A stretch of DNA of 64,000 nucleotides. Source: JAENVU01 sp963765075. Lineage in GTDB: Bacteria > Actinomycetota > Acidimicrobiia > IMCC26256 > JAENVU01. The stretch is from the NCBI GenBank assembly GCA_963765075.1, contig CAVXVA010000007.1, forward strand, positions 248,001-312,000, read 5' to 3'. This document shows positions 54,233-62,679 of the stretch, one piece after another. The position numbers were made by a program, and so were the translations under genes. Positions within the stretch are counted from its first letter, which is position 1; every line of letters begins with the position of its first letter. Under the pieces are notes generated by a model that had not been told where the DNA came from, did not search any database, and saw nothing but the letters and a program-made list of their open reading frames with translations.

Positions 54233-55033
54233 TCAGCGGGCGACCACCGTGGTCGCGACCATCGATCGGGCCAGCGTAGAGGGGTCGGGGCTTCGCACCA
54301 ACGCTTCTCCAACGAGAAGCGCGTCGAATCCGGCGCCGGCCATGCGGGCCGCGTCATCGGCGGTGCGGATCGCGCTCTCGGCGACCGCGATGGTGGCGGC
54401 CGGAATTCCCGCCACCAGCGCCATGGAGCCGTCGAGATCCTCGGCGAAGGTTCCGAGATCGCGGGCGGTGATTCCGAGAATCGGTGCGCCGAGACGAACC
54501 CCGCGCGCCACCTCCTTGGCATCGTGGGCTTCGACCAGCACGCCGAGTCCGAGGCCGGCCGCGAGCTCTGCGAGATCGCGCACGAGCAAATCGTCGGGCA
54601 GTGCGCTCAGGATCAACAAGATGGCGTCGGCACCGACCGCGCGGGATTCGTACACCTGAACTTCGTCGATCGTGAAGTCCTTGCGGAGCACCGGGAGTTC
54701 GACTGCGCCCCGCGCGGCCTGAAGATCGGCAATCGAGCCACCGAAGTAGGGGGCATCGGTGAGGACACTCAACGCCGTCGCGCCGCCGGCTTGGTACTCG
54801 CCCGCGAGGATCGCCGGGTCGAGGTCCGGCGCGAGATCACCCTTTGACGGCGAGCGCCGTTTGATCTCGGCGATAAGGCCAGGATGGCGATCGGCGCGTC
54901 GGAGGGCGGCACCGAAATTTCGGGTGGGCGCGGCGTCGAGCGCGGTCTTGCGCAGCAGGTCACGCGTCTGCGGGCGACGCAGCATCGTGACCTCGTCCCG
55001 CTTGGTGGTGAGAATGCGATCGAGGACCGTCAT
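54233..55033 (-). CDS. trpC: Indole-3-glycerol phosphate synthase
   Basis: TrpC makes indole-3-glycerol phosphate from carboxyphenylamino-deoxyribulose phosphate. The 266-residue protein has the catalytic Lys of AEIKRRSPSKGDL, LDPAILAGEYQAGGATALS, PVLRKDFTIDEVQVYESRAV, GVLVEAHDAKEVARGV and IAVAESAIRTADDAARMA. The ATG at 55033 lies in a 25-base spacer shared with the divergent beta-glucosidase gene; TAGACT precedes it at nine bases. It begins the trpC-trpB2 unit. Confidence 0.95.
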   Translation of the reverse strand: MTVLDRILTTKRDEVTMLRRPQTRDLLRKTALDAAPTRNFGAALRRADRHPGLIAEIKRRSPSKGDLAPDLDPAILAGEYQAGGATALSVLTDAPYFGGSIADLQAARGAVELPVLRKDFTIDEVQVYESRAVGADAILLILSALPDDLLVRDLAELAAGLGLGVLVEAHDAKEVARGVRLGAPILGITARDLGTFAEDLDGSMALVAGIPAATIAVAESAIRTADDAARMAGAGFDALLVGEALVRSPDPSTLARSMVATTVVAR

Positions 55034-55042
55034 GGTCGGCGA

Positions 55043-55052
55043 AGTCTAGGGT
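55043..55052. promoter_or_regulatory. Overlapping divergent -10 boxes centred on CTAG
   Basis: AGTCTAGGGT at 55043-55052 reads as TAGGGT toward the beta-glucosidase gene (six bases before its ATG) and as TAGACT on the minus strand toward trpC (nine bases before its ATG). The two boxes share two bases, inside a spacer of exactly 25 bases. Confidence 0.55.
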
Positions 55053-55058
55053 TCGCCC

Positions 55059-56231
55059 ATGAGCTACTCCTTCCCCGATGGCTTCGTCTGGGGTACCGCG
55101 ACCGCAGCCCACCAGGTCGAAGGCGGCACCTGGAACAACGATTGGTGGGCGTTCGAGCATCAGGCCGGCTCCGGCACGCTCGAACCTGCGGGCGACGCAT
55201 GCGATCACTTCTGGCGCTACCCGGCCGACATCGCACTCCTCGCCGAACTCGGTTTCGGGGCCTACCGATTCTCACTGGAGTGGTCTCGGATCGAACCCGA
55301 GGAGGGTGAGTTCTCACCCGCGGCGCTCGACCACTATCGGCGGATGTGCGCGACCACGCTCGAGCACGGCCTCCTGCCCGTTGTCACCTTTCATCACTTC
55401 ACCACGCCGCGGTGGGCGGTGACCGATGGCGGCTGGACCGACCCGGCAATCGTGGATCGCTTCGCCCGATTCTGTGAGCAGTCGACCGCCCACCTCGGCG
55501 ACCTCATCGGCACCGCGACCACCATCAACGAACCCAACATCGTCTCGTTGATGGGGTACATGGTGGGCGCGTTCCCGCCCGGCCATCACGACCTCGGTGA
55601 GTACGCCCAAGTCAACGAGCACCTGAAGGCCGCGCACCGCAAGGGGTACGACGCAATCAAGGCGGGCCCCGGCGAGTTTCCCGTCGGCCTGACAGTTGCG
55701 ATGGGTGACTGGTGGGCACCGGAGGGATCCGAGGCGGTCCTCGAGTCGACCCGCTGGATGCACGAGGGCCAGCACCTCGAAGGTGCCGCGGGCGACGACT
55801 TCATCGGTGTGCAGGCCTACTCGCGCACACGGCTGGGGGCCGATGGCATGCCGATGGGCCCCGAGGACGGCGTCGAAGCGCTGATCATGGGGTACGAATA
55901 TTGGCCCGACGCGTTGGAGGTGAGCATTCGCTCCGCCGCGGCGATCACCGGCTCACCCGTGCTGGTCACCGAGAACGGCATCGGAACCACCGACGACGCG
56001 CAACGTATTCGCTACGTGACCGACGCACTCGGCGGCGTCGCGCGCTGTCTCGACGATGGAATCGACGTGCGCGGCTACTTCTACTGGTCGCTGCTCGACA
56101 ACTTCGAATGGGCGTTGGGCTACGGCCCTCAGTTCGGCCTGGTCGGTGTCGACCGCACGACCCAAGTGCGGACCCCGAAGCCCAGCGCCGCGTGGCTGGG
56201 CGGGATCGCCCGCGCCAACGCGCTTCCCTGA
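55059..56231 (+). CDS. GH1 beta-glucosidase (short form)
   Basis: The protein hydrolyses beta-glycosides. It has FPDGFVWGTATAAHQVEGG at the start, the acid/base Glu in TTINEPNIVSL, and the nucleophile Glu in VTENGIGTTDDAQR, with YFYWSLLDNFEWALGYGPQFG near the end, all GH1 hallmarks. It has 390 residues while typical GH1 enzymes have 440-480; the loops between the acid/base motif and the nucleophile are shorter. It has no signal peptide, so it acts inside the cell on imported glycosides. The ATG is leaderless. Confidence 0.93.
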   Translation: MSYSFPDGFVWGTATAAHQVEGGTWNNDWWAFEHQAGSGTLEPAGDACDHFWRYPADIALLAELGFGAYRFSLEWSRIEPEEGEFSPAALDHYRRMCATTLEHGLLPVVTFHHFTTPRWAVTDGGWTDPAIVDRFARFCEQSTAHLGDLIGTATTINEPNIVSLMGYMVGAFPPGHHDLGEYAQVNEHLKAAHRKGYDAIKAGPGEFPVGLTVAMGDWWAPEGSEAVLESTRWMHEGQHLEGAAGDDFIGVQAYSRTRLGADGMPMGPEDGVEALIMGYEYWPDALEVSIRSAAAITGSPVLVTENGIGTTDDAQRIRYVTDALGGVARCLDDGIDVRGYFYWSLLDNFEWALGYGPQFGLVGVDRTTQVRTPKPSAAWLGGIARANALP

Positions 56232-56246
56232 TCGACGCGCGCCGGT

Positions 56247-56965
56247 TCACTCAACGGCCGTGGCGACGGTCGGCGGGGTCGCCGGTCCCGCGCCGCCGGC
56301 CAACCGCATTCCGTTGGTCCAGTGGGAGCGGAAGATCAACCAGGCACCGCCGCCGAGGACGAGCAACGAAATCGCTTGGGCGATGCCGCGCTGACGCTCG
56401 CCATCCCGTCCCACGCTGCTCACGACGCCCGGTGCCGCGATCCGAAAGATGGAATAGAGGCCGAACGACATGGCCATGAGGATCACGAACATCGCGACGA
56501 AGCACACGGCATACCGGAACGCCGCGTCGACGCGTTCCCCGCGGAATCCGCGAACCCTGGCGTCTGTGCCATCACTCGGCGCTGACGTTGATGGAAGGTC
56601 CAGATCAGGAGTGCGACGAGCAGTACGAGGGCTGCTTGCACGGCACTGCGCCAAATCGTGTCGTTCCCCCGATTGATGACATCGAGCCCGGCACCCGAAA
56701 ACGACGACTGAGCTGCATCGAGCAAGCCCGGACCGGAGAACTGTCCGAACCGATCGGAGGCAGGGATGACGAAGCGCGTGAGTTGCGACACGACGGCATA
56801 GGTCGCGAACAGCGCTACGTACATCGACAGCATGCACACGGCGTCGAGATAGCGGGCGAGGGCGCGGGTCCGCTCGTGGTCGCTCTCGCGCCGGGCTGCG
56901 ATCAACACGATGATGGTGGCCAGGATCACCACGATCGCAGCACTGACAATGATCGACGAGTTCAT
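56247..56965 (-). pseudogene. DUF5671-like membrane protein with two repeat units, broken by a -1 frameshift
   Basis: From the ATG at 56965, with GGGGAGA seven bases before it, the protein has a first membrane unit: NSSIIVSAAIVVILATIIVL, then ARYLDAVCMLSMYVALFATY, and QAALVLLVALLIWTFHQRQR. The frame breaks near 56545-56575. The next frame continues with AAFRYAVCFVAMFVILMAMS, then GIAQAISLLVLGGGAWLIFR, the second unit of the same kind (each ends in W followed by H). One missing base would restore about 239 residues. The family (DUF5671) consists of integral membrane proteins of unknown function. Confidence 0.6.
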
Positions 56966-57035
56966 GCTCGCTCTCCCCTGCTGGACTGGCGCAGACGCTA
57001 GGAGTCCGTCCGCGGCGCTCCGGGGATACCCAAGG

Positions 57036-57749
57036 TCACTGGGGGTGGCGGGAAGCCTCATCACGGGCCGGGAGCAGGTGGATGGCCACCGCATGGCCGT
57101 CGACCGTGCCGGTCGCCGGAGGGTCGACCTCCCGCCGGACGAAGCCCATCGCGAGGCCCGGCACCGAGCTGGTGACCGTCCCCACCACCTTGGCGTCGAC
57201 GATGATCTCGGCACCGACCGGAAGCTCGTCGGTGTCGAGGTCGGGAACGATATGACGGAGAAACCGATTCACATGGCCGCGTGAATCGATGCGGCACACG
57301 AGTTCCTGGCCGATGAAACAACCCTTGGTGAAGCTCACGGCGTCGACTTCGAGCATGGCCTCTTGCGGGATCACGGTCTGATCCAGATCGGCGCCGAGTC
57401 GAGGTATGCCGGTCCGGACCCGGTCGGCTTCTTCCGCAGCGAGGACCGCCCCGGTCACGGTCGGGGCGGGTTCGATCGTGATGTCGACCTTCGTGCGGAT
57501 CACGAACCGTTGGAGCGACGCCTGGAGCTGGGGACCCCATCCGGGATCGGTGTCGAGGACGGCGTCGTCGCCGACTCGCGTGATCCCGGCCAGTACGTCG
57601 ACCTTGCCCTGAGGAGTGAGGAGCAGCGTCATCCGCCGCTCGGCGTCGGCGATGCCGTCGAGGTCCTGGGAGAGCAGACTCTGCAGGAACGTCCACGTGT
57701 CGGGACCCGTGACTCGCACGCGATCACGCCGCGGGTCGGCGTCGCTCAC
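57036..57749 (-). CDS. ygfZ: Folate-binding protein YgfZ/GcvT-like
   Basis: YgfZ binds tetrahydrofolate and helps maintain certain iron-sulfur enzymes. The 237-residue protein has the GcvT-like fold and the diagnostic motif TKGCFIGQELVCRID, with the conserved Cys, plus VRVTGPDTWTFLQSLLSQD near the start. The GTG at 57749 overlaps the trpE stop by four bases. Coupling to trpE is not functionally explained; the pair may simply be adjacent. Confidence 0.9.
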   Translation of the reverse strand: MSDADPRRDRVRVTGPDTWTFLQSLLSQDLDGIADAERRMTLLLTPQGKVDVLAGITRVGDDAVLDTDPGWGPQLQASLQRFVIRTKVDITIEPAPTVTGAVLAAEEADRVRTGIPRLGADLDQTVIPQEAMLEVDAVSFTKGCFIGQELVCRIDSRGHVNRFLRHIVPDLDTDELPVGAEIIVDAKVVGTVTSSVPGLAMGFVRREVDPPATGTVDGHAVAIHLLPARDEASRHPQ

Positions 57750-59254
57750 GTCGGATCCAGCGACATCAGCCGGCGCGAGGCCTGCGCCGCCGAGAGGAGC
57801 GCTTTGGCCTTGTTGTGACACTCGAGATCCTCGGAGGCAGCGTCGCTGTCGGCGACCACGCCCGCGCCGGCCTGCACACTGGCCTGATCGCCGCGCCACA
57901 CCATGGTACGAATCGCGATCGCGGTATCGAGGTTGCCCGAGAAATCGAGATAGCCGACGACTCCGGCGTAGGGACCCCGCTTGACGGGCTCCAACTCGTC
58001 GATGATCTCCATGGCCCGGACCTTGGGTGCACCGCTGACAGTGCCCGCCGGGAAGGTCGCGCGCAGGACATCCACGGCCGACCGTCCCGGAGCGAGATCG
58101 CCCGACACCTGGGAGGTGAGATGCATCACGTGCGAGTAGCGCTCGAGCACCATCAACTCGTCGACCTGCTCGGTGCCGAAGGTGACCACGCGTCCGACAT
58201 CGTTGCGCGCGAGATCGACCAGCATCACGTGCTCAGCGCGTTCCTTCGGGTCTTCGCTCAACTCCGCTGCCATCCGGCGATCGTGTTCCTCCGTGCGACC
58301 GCGGAACCGCGTTCCCGCGATCGGCCGGCTGATCACGCGCCCACCCATCACCTGCACCATGGGCTCCGGTGACGAGCCGACGATGGTGGCTTCGTCGTGA
58401 CGGATGAAGTACATGTACGGCGACGGGTTGACCTGGCGCAGGACCCGGTACACATCGAACGGGACGTAGGTGCCCTCGAGGTCGAACCGCTGCGCGAGCA
58501 CGACTTGGAAGATGTCGCCGGCGAAGATGTACTCGCGTGCCGCTTCGACCGCCCGCCGGTACATGTCCGAACCCATCGCGCTGGTGAACGGCGGCAGTTC
58601 GGAGAGGGAGTCCTCGGGGGGTGGCGACGGCGCGTAGGGCAACGGTTGGGCCAGTTCGCCGACGAGTCCGTCGATGCGATCGTGGGCGCGCTCGTACGCA
58701 GCATCCAACTCGGCGGGAGTGGCCTCGTCGGGAATGAAGATGTTCTCGATCAGATAGAGCCGCTGGCGGTAGTGGTCGAATGCGGTGACGTGGCCGGTCA
58801 GCGTCAAGACGGCGTCGGGCCAACCGACCGGGTCGGCGGGCACATTGGGGAGGCGTTCGACTTCGCGCACGACGTCGTAGCCGAGGTAACCGACGATTCC
58901 GCCGTGGAACGGCGGCAACCCATCGAACTGGGGAGCCTGGTACCGGTCGAGGAGGGCCTCGAGCGCGGCGAGGGCGCCCTGGTCGACCGGTACGCCGGGC
59001 GGCAACTCACCGGTGACCTCGACGGCGAGGCCGCGCGCGACCAACGTGAGGACCGGGTCACGACCGATGAACGAGAATCGGCCCCAGTGTTCACCGTGTT
59101 CCACGGACTCCAGCAGGAAACCGTCGCCGTCGCCGACGAGCTTGGCAAACGCGGAAACCGGAGTCTCCAAGTCGGCCAGAACTTCGCGCCAGACGGGTAC
59201 GACGGAGAACTGCTGGGCGAGAGCGCGGAACTCCTCGAGTGTGGGGCTCGGCAT
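57746..59254 (-). CDS. trpE: Anthranilate synthase component I
   Basis: TrpE makes anthranilate from chorismate, with ammonia supplied by TrpG. The 502-residue protein has an N-terminal domain that contains the tryptophan feedback site (the LLES-type segment FLLESVEHGEHWGRF), and a chorismate-binding C-terminal domain with PSPYMYFIRHDEATIVGSSP, RPIAGTRFRGRTEEHDRRM, LVDLARNDVGRV, FPAGTVSGAPKVRAMEII and GYLDFSGNLDTAIAIRTM. trpG is not in the window. The ATG at 59254 is two bases from the hisI stop. Confidence 0.95.
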   Translation of the reverse strand: MPSPTLEEFRALAQQFSVVPVWREVLADLETPVSAFAKLVGDGDGFLLESVEHGEHWGRFSFIGRDPVLTLVARGLAVEVTGELPPGVPVDQGALAALEALLDRYQAPQFDGLPPFHGGIVGYLGYDVVREVERLPNVPADPVGWPDAVLTLTGHVTAFDHYRQRLYLIENIFIPDEATPAELDAAYERAHDRIDGLVGELAQPLPYAPSPPPEDSLSELPPFTSAMGSDMYRRAVEAAREYIFAGDIFQVVLAQRFDLEGTYVPFDVYRVLRQVNPSPYMYFIRHDEATIVGSSPEPMVQVMGGRVISRPIAGTRFRGRTEEHDRRMAAELSEDPKERAEHVMLVDLARNDVGRVVTFGTEQVDELMVLERYSHVMHLTSQVSGDLAPGRSAVDVLRATFPAGTVSGAPKVRAMEIIDELEPVKRGPYAGVVGYLDFSGNLDTAIAIRTMVWRGDQASVQAGAGVVADSDAASEDLECHNKAKALLSAAQASRRLMSLDPT

Positions 59255-59256
59255 CG

Positions 59257-59646
59257 CTACCGCGGTCCGGGCTCGGCGCCGGAGCCGAACGCGCGGAAGA
59301 AGCAGGATCGCTCACCGGTGTGGCACGCGCCCCGCCCTTCCTGTTCGACCTCGACGAGAAGACAGTCGGCATCGCAGTCGTAGGCGGCCGAACGCACGAA
59401 CTGGCGGTCGCCGGACGTCTCGCCCTTGCACCAGTACTCCTGGCGGCTCCGACTCCAGAACCAGGATCGACCGGTCTCGAGCGTGCGGCGCAGCGCCGCC
59501 TCGTTCATCCAGCCCATCATCAGGACGCTTCCGGTGCCGGTCTCCTGGATGATCGCCGGGACGAGGCCGTCGGCATCGAACTTGACGCCGGCAATTTCGG
59601 CCTCGGTATAGGCGATCGGCGTCGGGGTAGGGGTGGCACTCGACAT
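59257..59646 (-). CDS. hisI: Phosphoribosyl-AMP cyclohydrolase
   Basis: HisI opens the purine ring of phosphoribosyl-AMP in the third step of histidine synthesis. The 129-residue protein has the single-domain form (VLMMGWMNEAALRRTLETGR, YWCKGETSGDRQFVRS, DCDADCLLVEVEQEG, ACHTGERSCFFR), in which three cysteines hold zinc. It lacks the HisE domain. The ATG at 59646 has TACGCT seven bases before it on the minus strand. It opens the hisI-trpE-ygfZ unit and is divergent from oligopeptidase B. Confidence 0.95.
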   Translation of the reverse strand: MSSATPTPTPIAYTEAEIAGVKFDADGLVPAIIQETGTGSVLMMGWMNEAALRRTLETGRSWFWSRSRQEYWCKGETSGDRQFVRSAAYDCDADCLLVEVEQEGRGACHTGERSCFFRAFGSGAEPGPR

Positions 59647-59653
59647 GCCGGCG

Positions 59654-59702
59654 AGCGTACCGCCCGCCTGGCGCGAGGCCCCAAGCATTGAAATGGCAGA
59701 CT
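59654..59702. promoter_or_regulatory. Divergent -10 boxes of hisI and the oligopeptidase gene
   Basis: On the minus strand TACGCT (59654-59659) lies seven bases before the hisI ATG; on the plus strand CAGACT (59697-59702) lies eight bases before the GTG at 59711. Neither gene has a ribosome binding site. Support for CAGACT is weaker. Confidence 0.45.
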
Positions 59703-59710
59703 GACCCGCT

Positions 59711-61783
59711 GTGACCACCCCTGCTCCCCAGGCTCCTCAACGTGTCGTCGATCTCGTCCGGCACGGTGACACCCGCCGCGACCCGTGGTACTGGTTGAAC
59801 GATCGCGAGAATCCTGAGGTCATCGCGTACCTCACGGCTGAGAACCAGTACACCGAGACTGTCCTCGAACCCACCGGCCCGCTCCAGGAACTGATCTTCA
59901 ACGAGATCCGCGGCCGGATTCAGGAGACCGACATCTCGCCGCCGGCTCGCAAAGGTGACTGGGACTACTTCACCCGGACCTTCGAAGGCTCGCAGTACGC
60001 GTGGCACGGCCGCCGGGCGGCCGGCGCGGCGGAAGGAGTCGACGAACAGGTCGTCCTCGACGAGAACGAGCTCGGTGCCGATCTCGAGTACTTCTCCCTC
60101 GGCGGTCTCGCGGTTGCGCCTGACCAGCGGCTCTTGGCCTACTCGTTCGATAGCGACGGCGGCGAGCGGCATCGCCTGCGATTCCGTGACCTCCAGACCG
60201 GCATCGATCTCGACGACGAGATCCCCGACACGTATTACGGACTCGCCTGGGCCGACGACAGCACGACGATCTTCTACGTGTTGCCGGACGATGCCATGCG
60301 GCCCTTCGAGGTCTGGCGCCACACCCTCGGCGTGACCGACGACGTGCGGGTCTTCCACGAACCCGACGAGCGGTACTTCGTGTCGGTGGGTCGCGCTCGC
60401 AGTGGTGGAGTGATCGTGGTCGGTGTGGAATCGAAGCTCACGAGCGAAGCCCACCTCATCGACCCTGCCGATCCGACTCAGCCGCTCCGGGTGGTCGAAC
60501 CTCGCACCGAAGGAGTGGAGTACGCCGTCGACCACCACCGCGACCCGCAGGGCGTCGAGTCGCTGATCGTGGTCACCAACGCCGACGACGCGACGAACTT
60601 CAAAGTGATGCGCGCGCCGATGGCGACGCCCGGTCGGGCGCACTGGACCGAGATCCTCGGCCACCGCGCCGACGTGAAGGTCGACGACGCCGACGTGTTT
60701 CAGTCGGCGTTGGTCGTGTCCGAACGTCGTGACGGTTTGGAACAACTGCACGTGATCGGCCTCAGCGACGAACCGCTGGATCGGATCGTCACGATGGACG
60801 ATCCCGTCTACAGCGTGTGGTCGGGCGACAACCTGGAGTTCGAGACCGAGACCTTCCGCTTCGGGTACACGTCACTGGTCGTACCGCCGAGCGCCTACGA
60901 CGAATCGTTCCGCGGCGAACGCCGAACCCTCGTGAAGCGCACGGCGGTGCTCGGCGGATACGACCCTTCGGAGTACGTCTCGGTCCGACTGTGGGCGTCG
61001 GCCGCCGACGGAACCCAGGTGCCGATGTCGGTCGTGCACCGACGCGACGTCGTGCTCGACGGCACCGCTCCCGCATTGCTCTACGGATACGGCAGCTACG
61101 AGTCGTCGATCGACCCGACGTTTTCATCGATCCGCCTGAGCCTGCTCGAGCGAGGATTCGTGTTCGCCATCGCCCACATCCGCGGCGGAGGGGAACTCGG
61201 CCGCACCTGGTACGAACAGGGCCGGCTGCAGTGCAAGCGCAATACCTTCGACGACTTCATCGCCTGTGCCGAACACCTGTGCGCGCAGGGTTACACCGCC
61301 CCGAACCGGCTCGCCGCGCGCGGCGGGAGCGCCGGCGGGCTCCTGATGGGCGCGGTGGTGAACCAACGTCCCGACCTCTTCCGGGCCGCGGTCGCCGAAG
61401 TGCCCTTCGTCGATGTCGTGACCACGATGCAGGACGTGGATCTGCCGTTGACCGTCACGGAGTGGGAGGAGTGGGGCAACCCGCTCGACGACCCCTCCGA
61501 CTACGAGTACATGAAGTCCTACTCGCCCTACGACAACGTCGCCGCGCAGGCATACCCGGCGTTGCTCGTCACCGCCGGCCTCAACGATCCGCGGGTGAGC
61601 TACTGGGAGCCCGCGAAATGGGTGGCCAAACTCCGCGCGACGAAGACCGACGACCGCGTCCTGCTGCTCAAGACCGAAATGGGCGCAGGCCACGGCGGAC
61701 CGTCCGGCCGGTACGACGCCTGGCGAGACGAAGCCATGGTGCTCGCCTTTCTGATCACCGAGTTGACGGGAGCATCGTCATGA
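59711..61783 (+). CDS. ptrB: Oligopeptidase B (S9 family serine peptidase)
   Basis: Oligopeptidase B cleaves short peptides after basic residues. The 690-residue protein has an N-terminal beta-propeller domain (DPWYWLNDRENPEVIAYLTA at the start) and a C-terminal alpha/beta-hydrolase with PALLYGYGSYESSIDPTFS, FAIAHIRGGGELGRTWYEQG, the nucleophile in AARGGSAGGLLMGAV, the Asp in LLVTAGLNDPRVSYWEPAKW, and the His in EMGAGHGGPSGRYD. The GTG at 59711 is used. Its stop overlaps the ATG of the SDR gene. Confidence 0.94.
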   Translation: MTTPAPQAPQRVVDLVRHGDTRRDPWYWLNDRENPEVIAYLTAENQYTETVLEPTGPLQELIFNEIRGRIQETDISPPARKGDWDYFTRTFEGSQYAWHGRRAAGAAEGVDEQVVLDENELGADLEYFSLGGLAVAPDQRLLAYSFDSDGGERHRLRFRDLQTGIDLDDEIPDTYYGLAWADDSTTIFYVLPDDAMRPFEVWRHTLGVTDDVRVFHEPDERYFVSVGRARSGGVIVVGVESKLTSEAHLIDPADPTQPLRVVEPRTEGVEYAVDHHRDPQGVESLIVVTNADDATNFKVMRAPMATPGRAHWTEILGHRADVKVDDADVFQSALVVSERRDGLEQLHVIGLSDEPLDRIVTMDDPVYSVWSGDNLEFETETFRFGYTSLVVPPSAYDESFRGERRTLVKRTAVLGGYDPSEYVSVRLWASAADGTQVPMSVVHRRDVVLDGTAPALLYGYGSYESSIDPTFSSIRLSLLERGFVFAIAHIRGGGELGRTWYEQGRLQCKRNTFDDFIACAEHLCAQGYTAPNRLAARGGSAGGLLMGAVVNQRPDLFRAAVAEVPFVDVVTTMQDVDLPLTVTEWEEWGNPLDDPSDYEYMKSYSPYDNVAAQAYPALLVTAGLNDPRVSYWEPAKWVAKLRATKTDDRVLLLKTEMGAGHGGPSGRYDAWRDEAMVLAFLITELTGASS

Positions 61784-62631
61784 GTATGTCCATTCCGACC
61801 GGCGGCCTCGAAGGATCGTCGATGTTGATCACCGGAGGCGGCAGCGGCATCGGACTCGGGATCGCCACTCGCCTGGTGCGCGACGGCGCCCACGTGACCA
61901 TCTGTGCCCGCACCGAAGATCGGCTGCTCGCCGCCGCCGACCGCTTGCGGGCAGAGGCCGGGTTCGGTGCGAGCGTGCAGTACGTCGTGGCCGACGTCAC
62001 CGACGAGGTGCAGGTCGCCGCCGCCGTCACCGCCGCGGTCGGTGTGACGGGCGCGCTCGACGGTGCGGTCGCGTGCGCCGGCGGGTCCGAGACGCTGGGT
62101 CCGATCACTCAGATGGACACCGCGGCGTGGCGTCGGACCATCGACCTCAACATCACCGGCACGATGCTCACCTTCAAGCATGCGGGCGCGGTCATGGCCG
62201 CGGCGGGCGCGGGCTCCTTGGTCGGCATCTCGTCGATTGCGAGTTCCAACGTTCACCCCTGGTTCGGTGCGTACGGTCCTGGCAAAGCCGGGATCGATCA
62301 CGTCTGTCAGCTGGCGGCGATCGAACTCGGTGCGAGCGGCGTCCGGGTCAATGCCATCCGCCCGGGCCTGGTCGATACCGAACTGGTCGCGTTCGTCACG
62401 GCGGGCGGCGAGGTGCTCGACGACTATCTCGAGTGCATGCCGATCAGCCGCGTGGGGACCGTCGACGACATCGCATCGCTGGCCCGCTTCCTGCTCGGGC
62501 CGGAGTCGACGTGGATGACCGGCCAACTCATCAACGTCGACGGCGGACACCAACTCACGCGTGGGCCGTCGTACCGATCCTTGATCGAACCGCTGTACGG
62601 CCCCGACGGTCTGCGCGGCATCGTCTCGTAG
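61780..62631 (+). CDS. Short-chain dehydrogenase/reductase
   Basis: The 283-residue protein has the classic SDR fold: cofactor loop ITGGGSGIGLGIATRLV, ACAGGSETLGPI, the Ser of VGISSIASSNVHPW and the catalytic Tyr and Lys in AYGPGKAGIDHVCQL, and a RPGLVDTEL segment. The ATG at 61780 overlaps the upstream stop. It is probably NAD(P)-dependent; the substrate is not evident. Its C-terminal coding sequence includes one arm of a 19-bp inverted repeat. Confidence 0.9.
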   Translation: MSMSIPTGGLEGSSMLITGGGSGIGLGIATRLVRDGAHVTICARTEDRLLAAADRLRAEAGFGASVQYVVADVTDEVQVAAAVTAAVGVTGALDGAVACAGGSETLGPITQMDTAAWRRTIDLNITGTMLTFKHAGAVMAAAGAGSLVGISSIASSNVHPWFGAYGPGKAGIDHVCQLAAIELGASGVRVNAIRPGLVDTELVAFVTAGGEVLDDYLECMPISRVGTVDDIASLARFLLGPESTWMTGQLINVDGGHQLTRGPSYRSLIEPLYGPDGLRGIVS

Positions 62632-62676
62632 CGCGGATCGGCGAAGGCCGATCGGAATCGATCAAGGATCGGTACG
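62570..62676. repeat. 19-bp perfect inverted repeat across the end of the SDR gene
   Basis: CGTACCGATCCTTGATCGA at 62570-62588, inside the SDR coding sequence, is the exact reverse complement of 62658-62676, between the SDR stop and the convergent thioesterase gene. The 69-base interval includes the last 14 codons. It may be a terminator-like structure or a local inverted duplication. Confidence 0.75.
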
Positions 62677-62679
62677 CGC

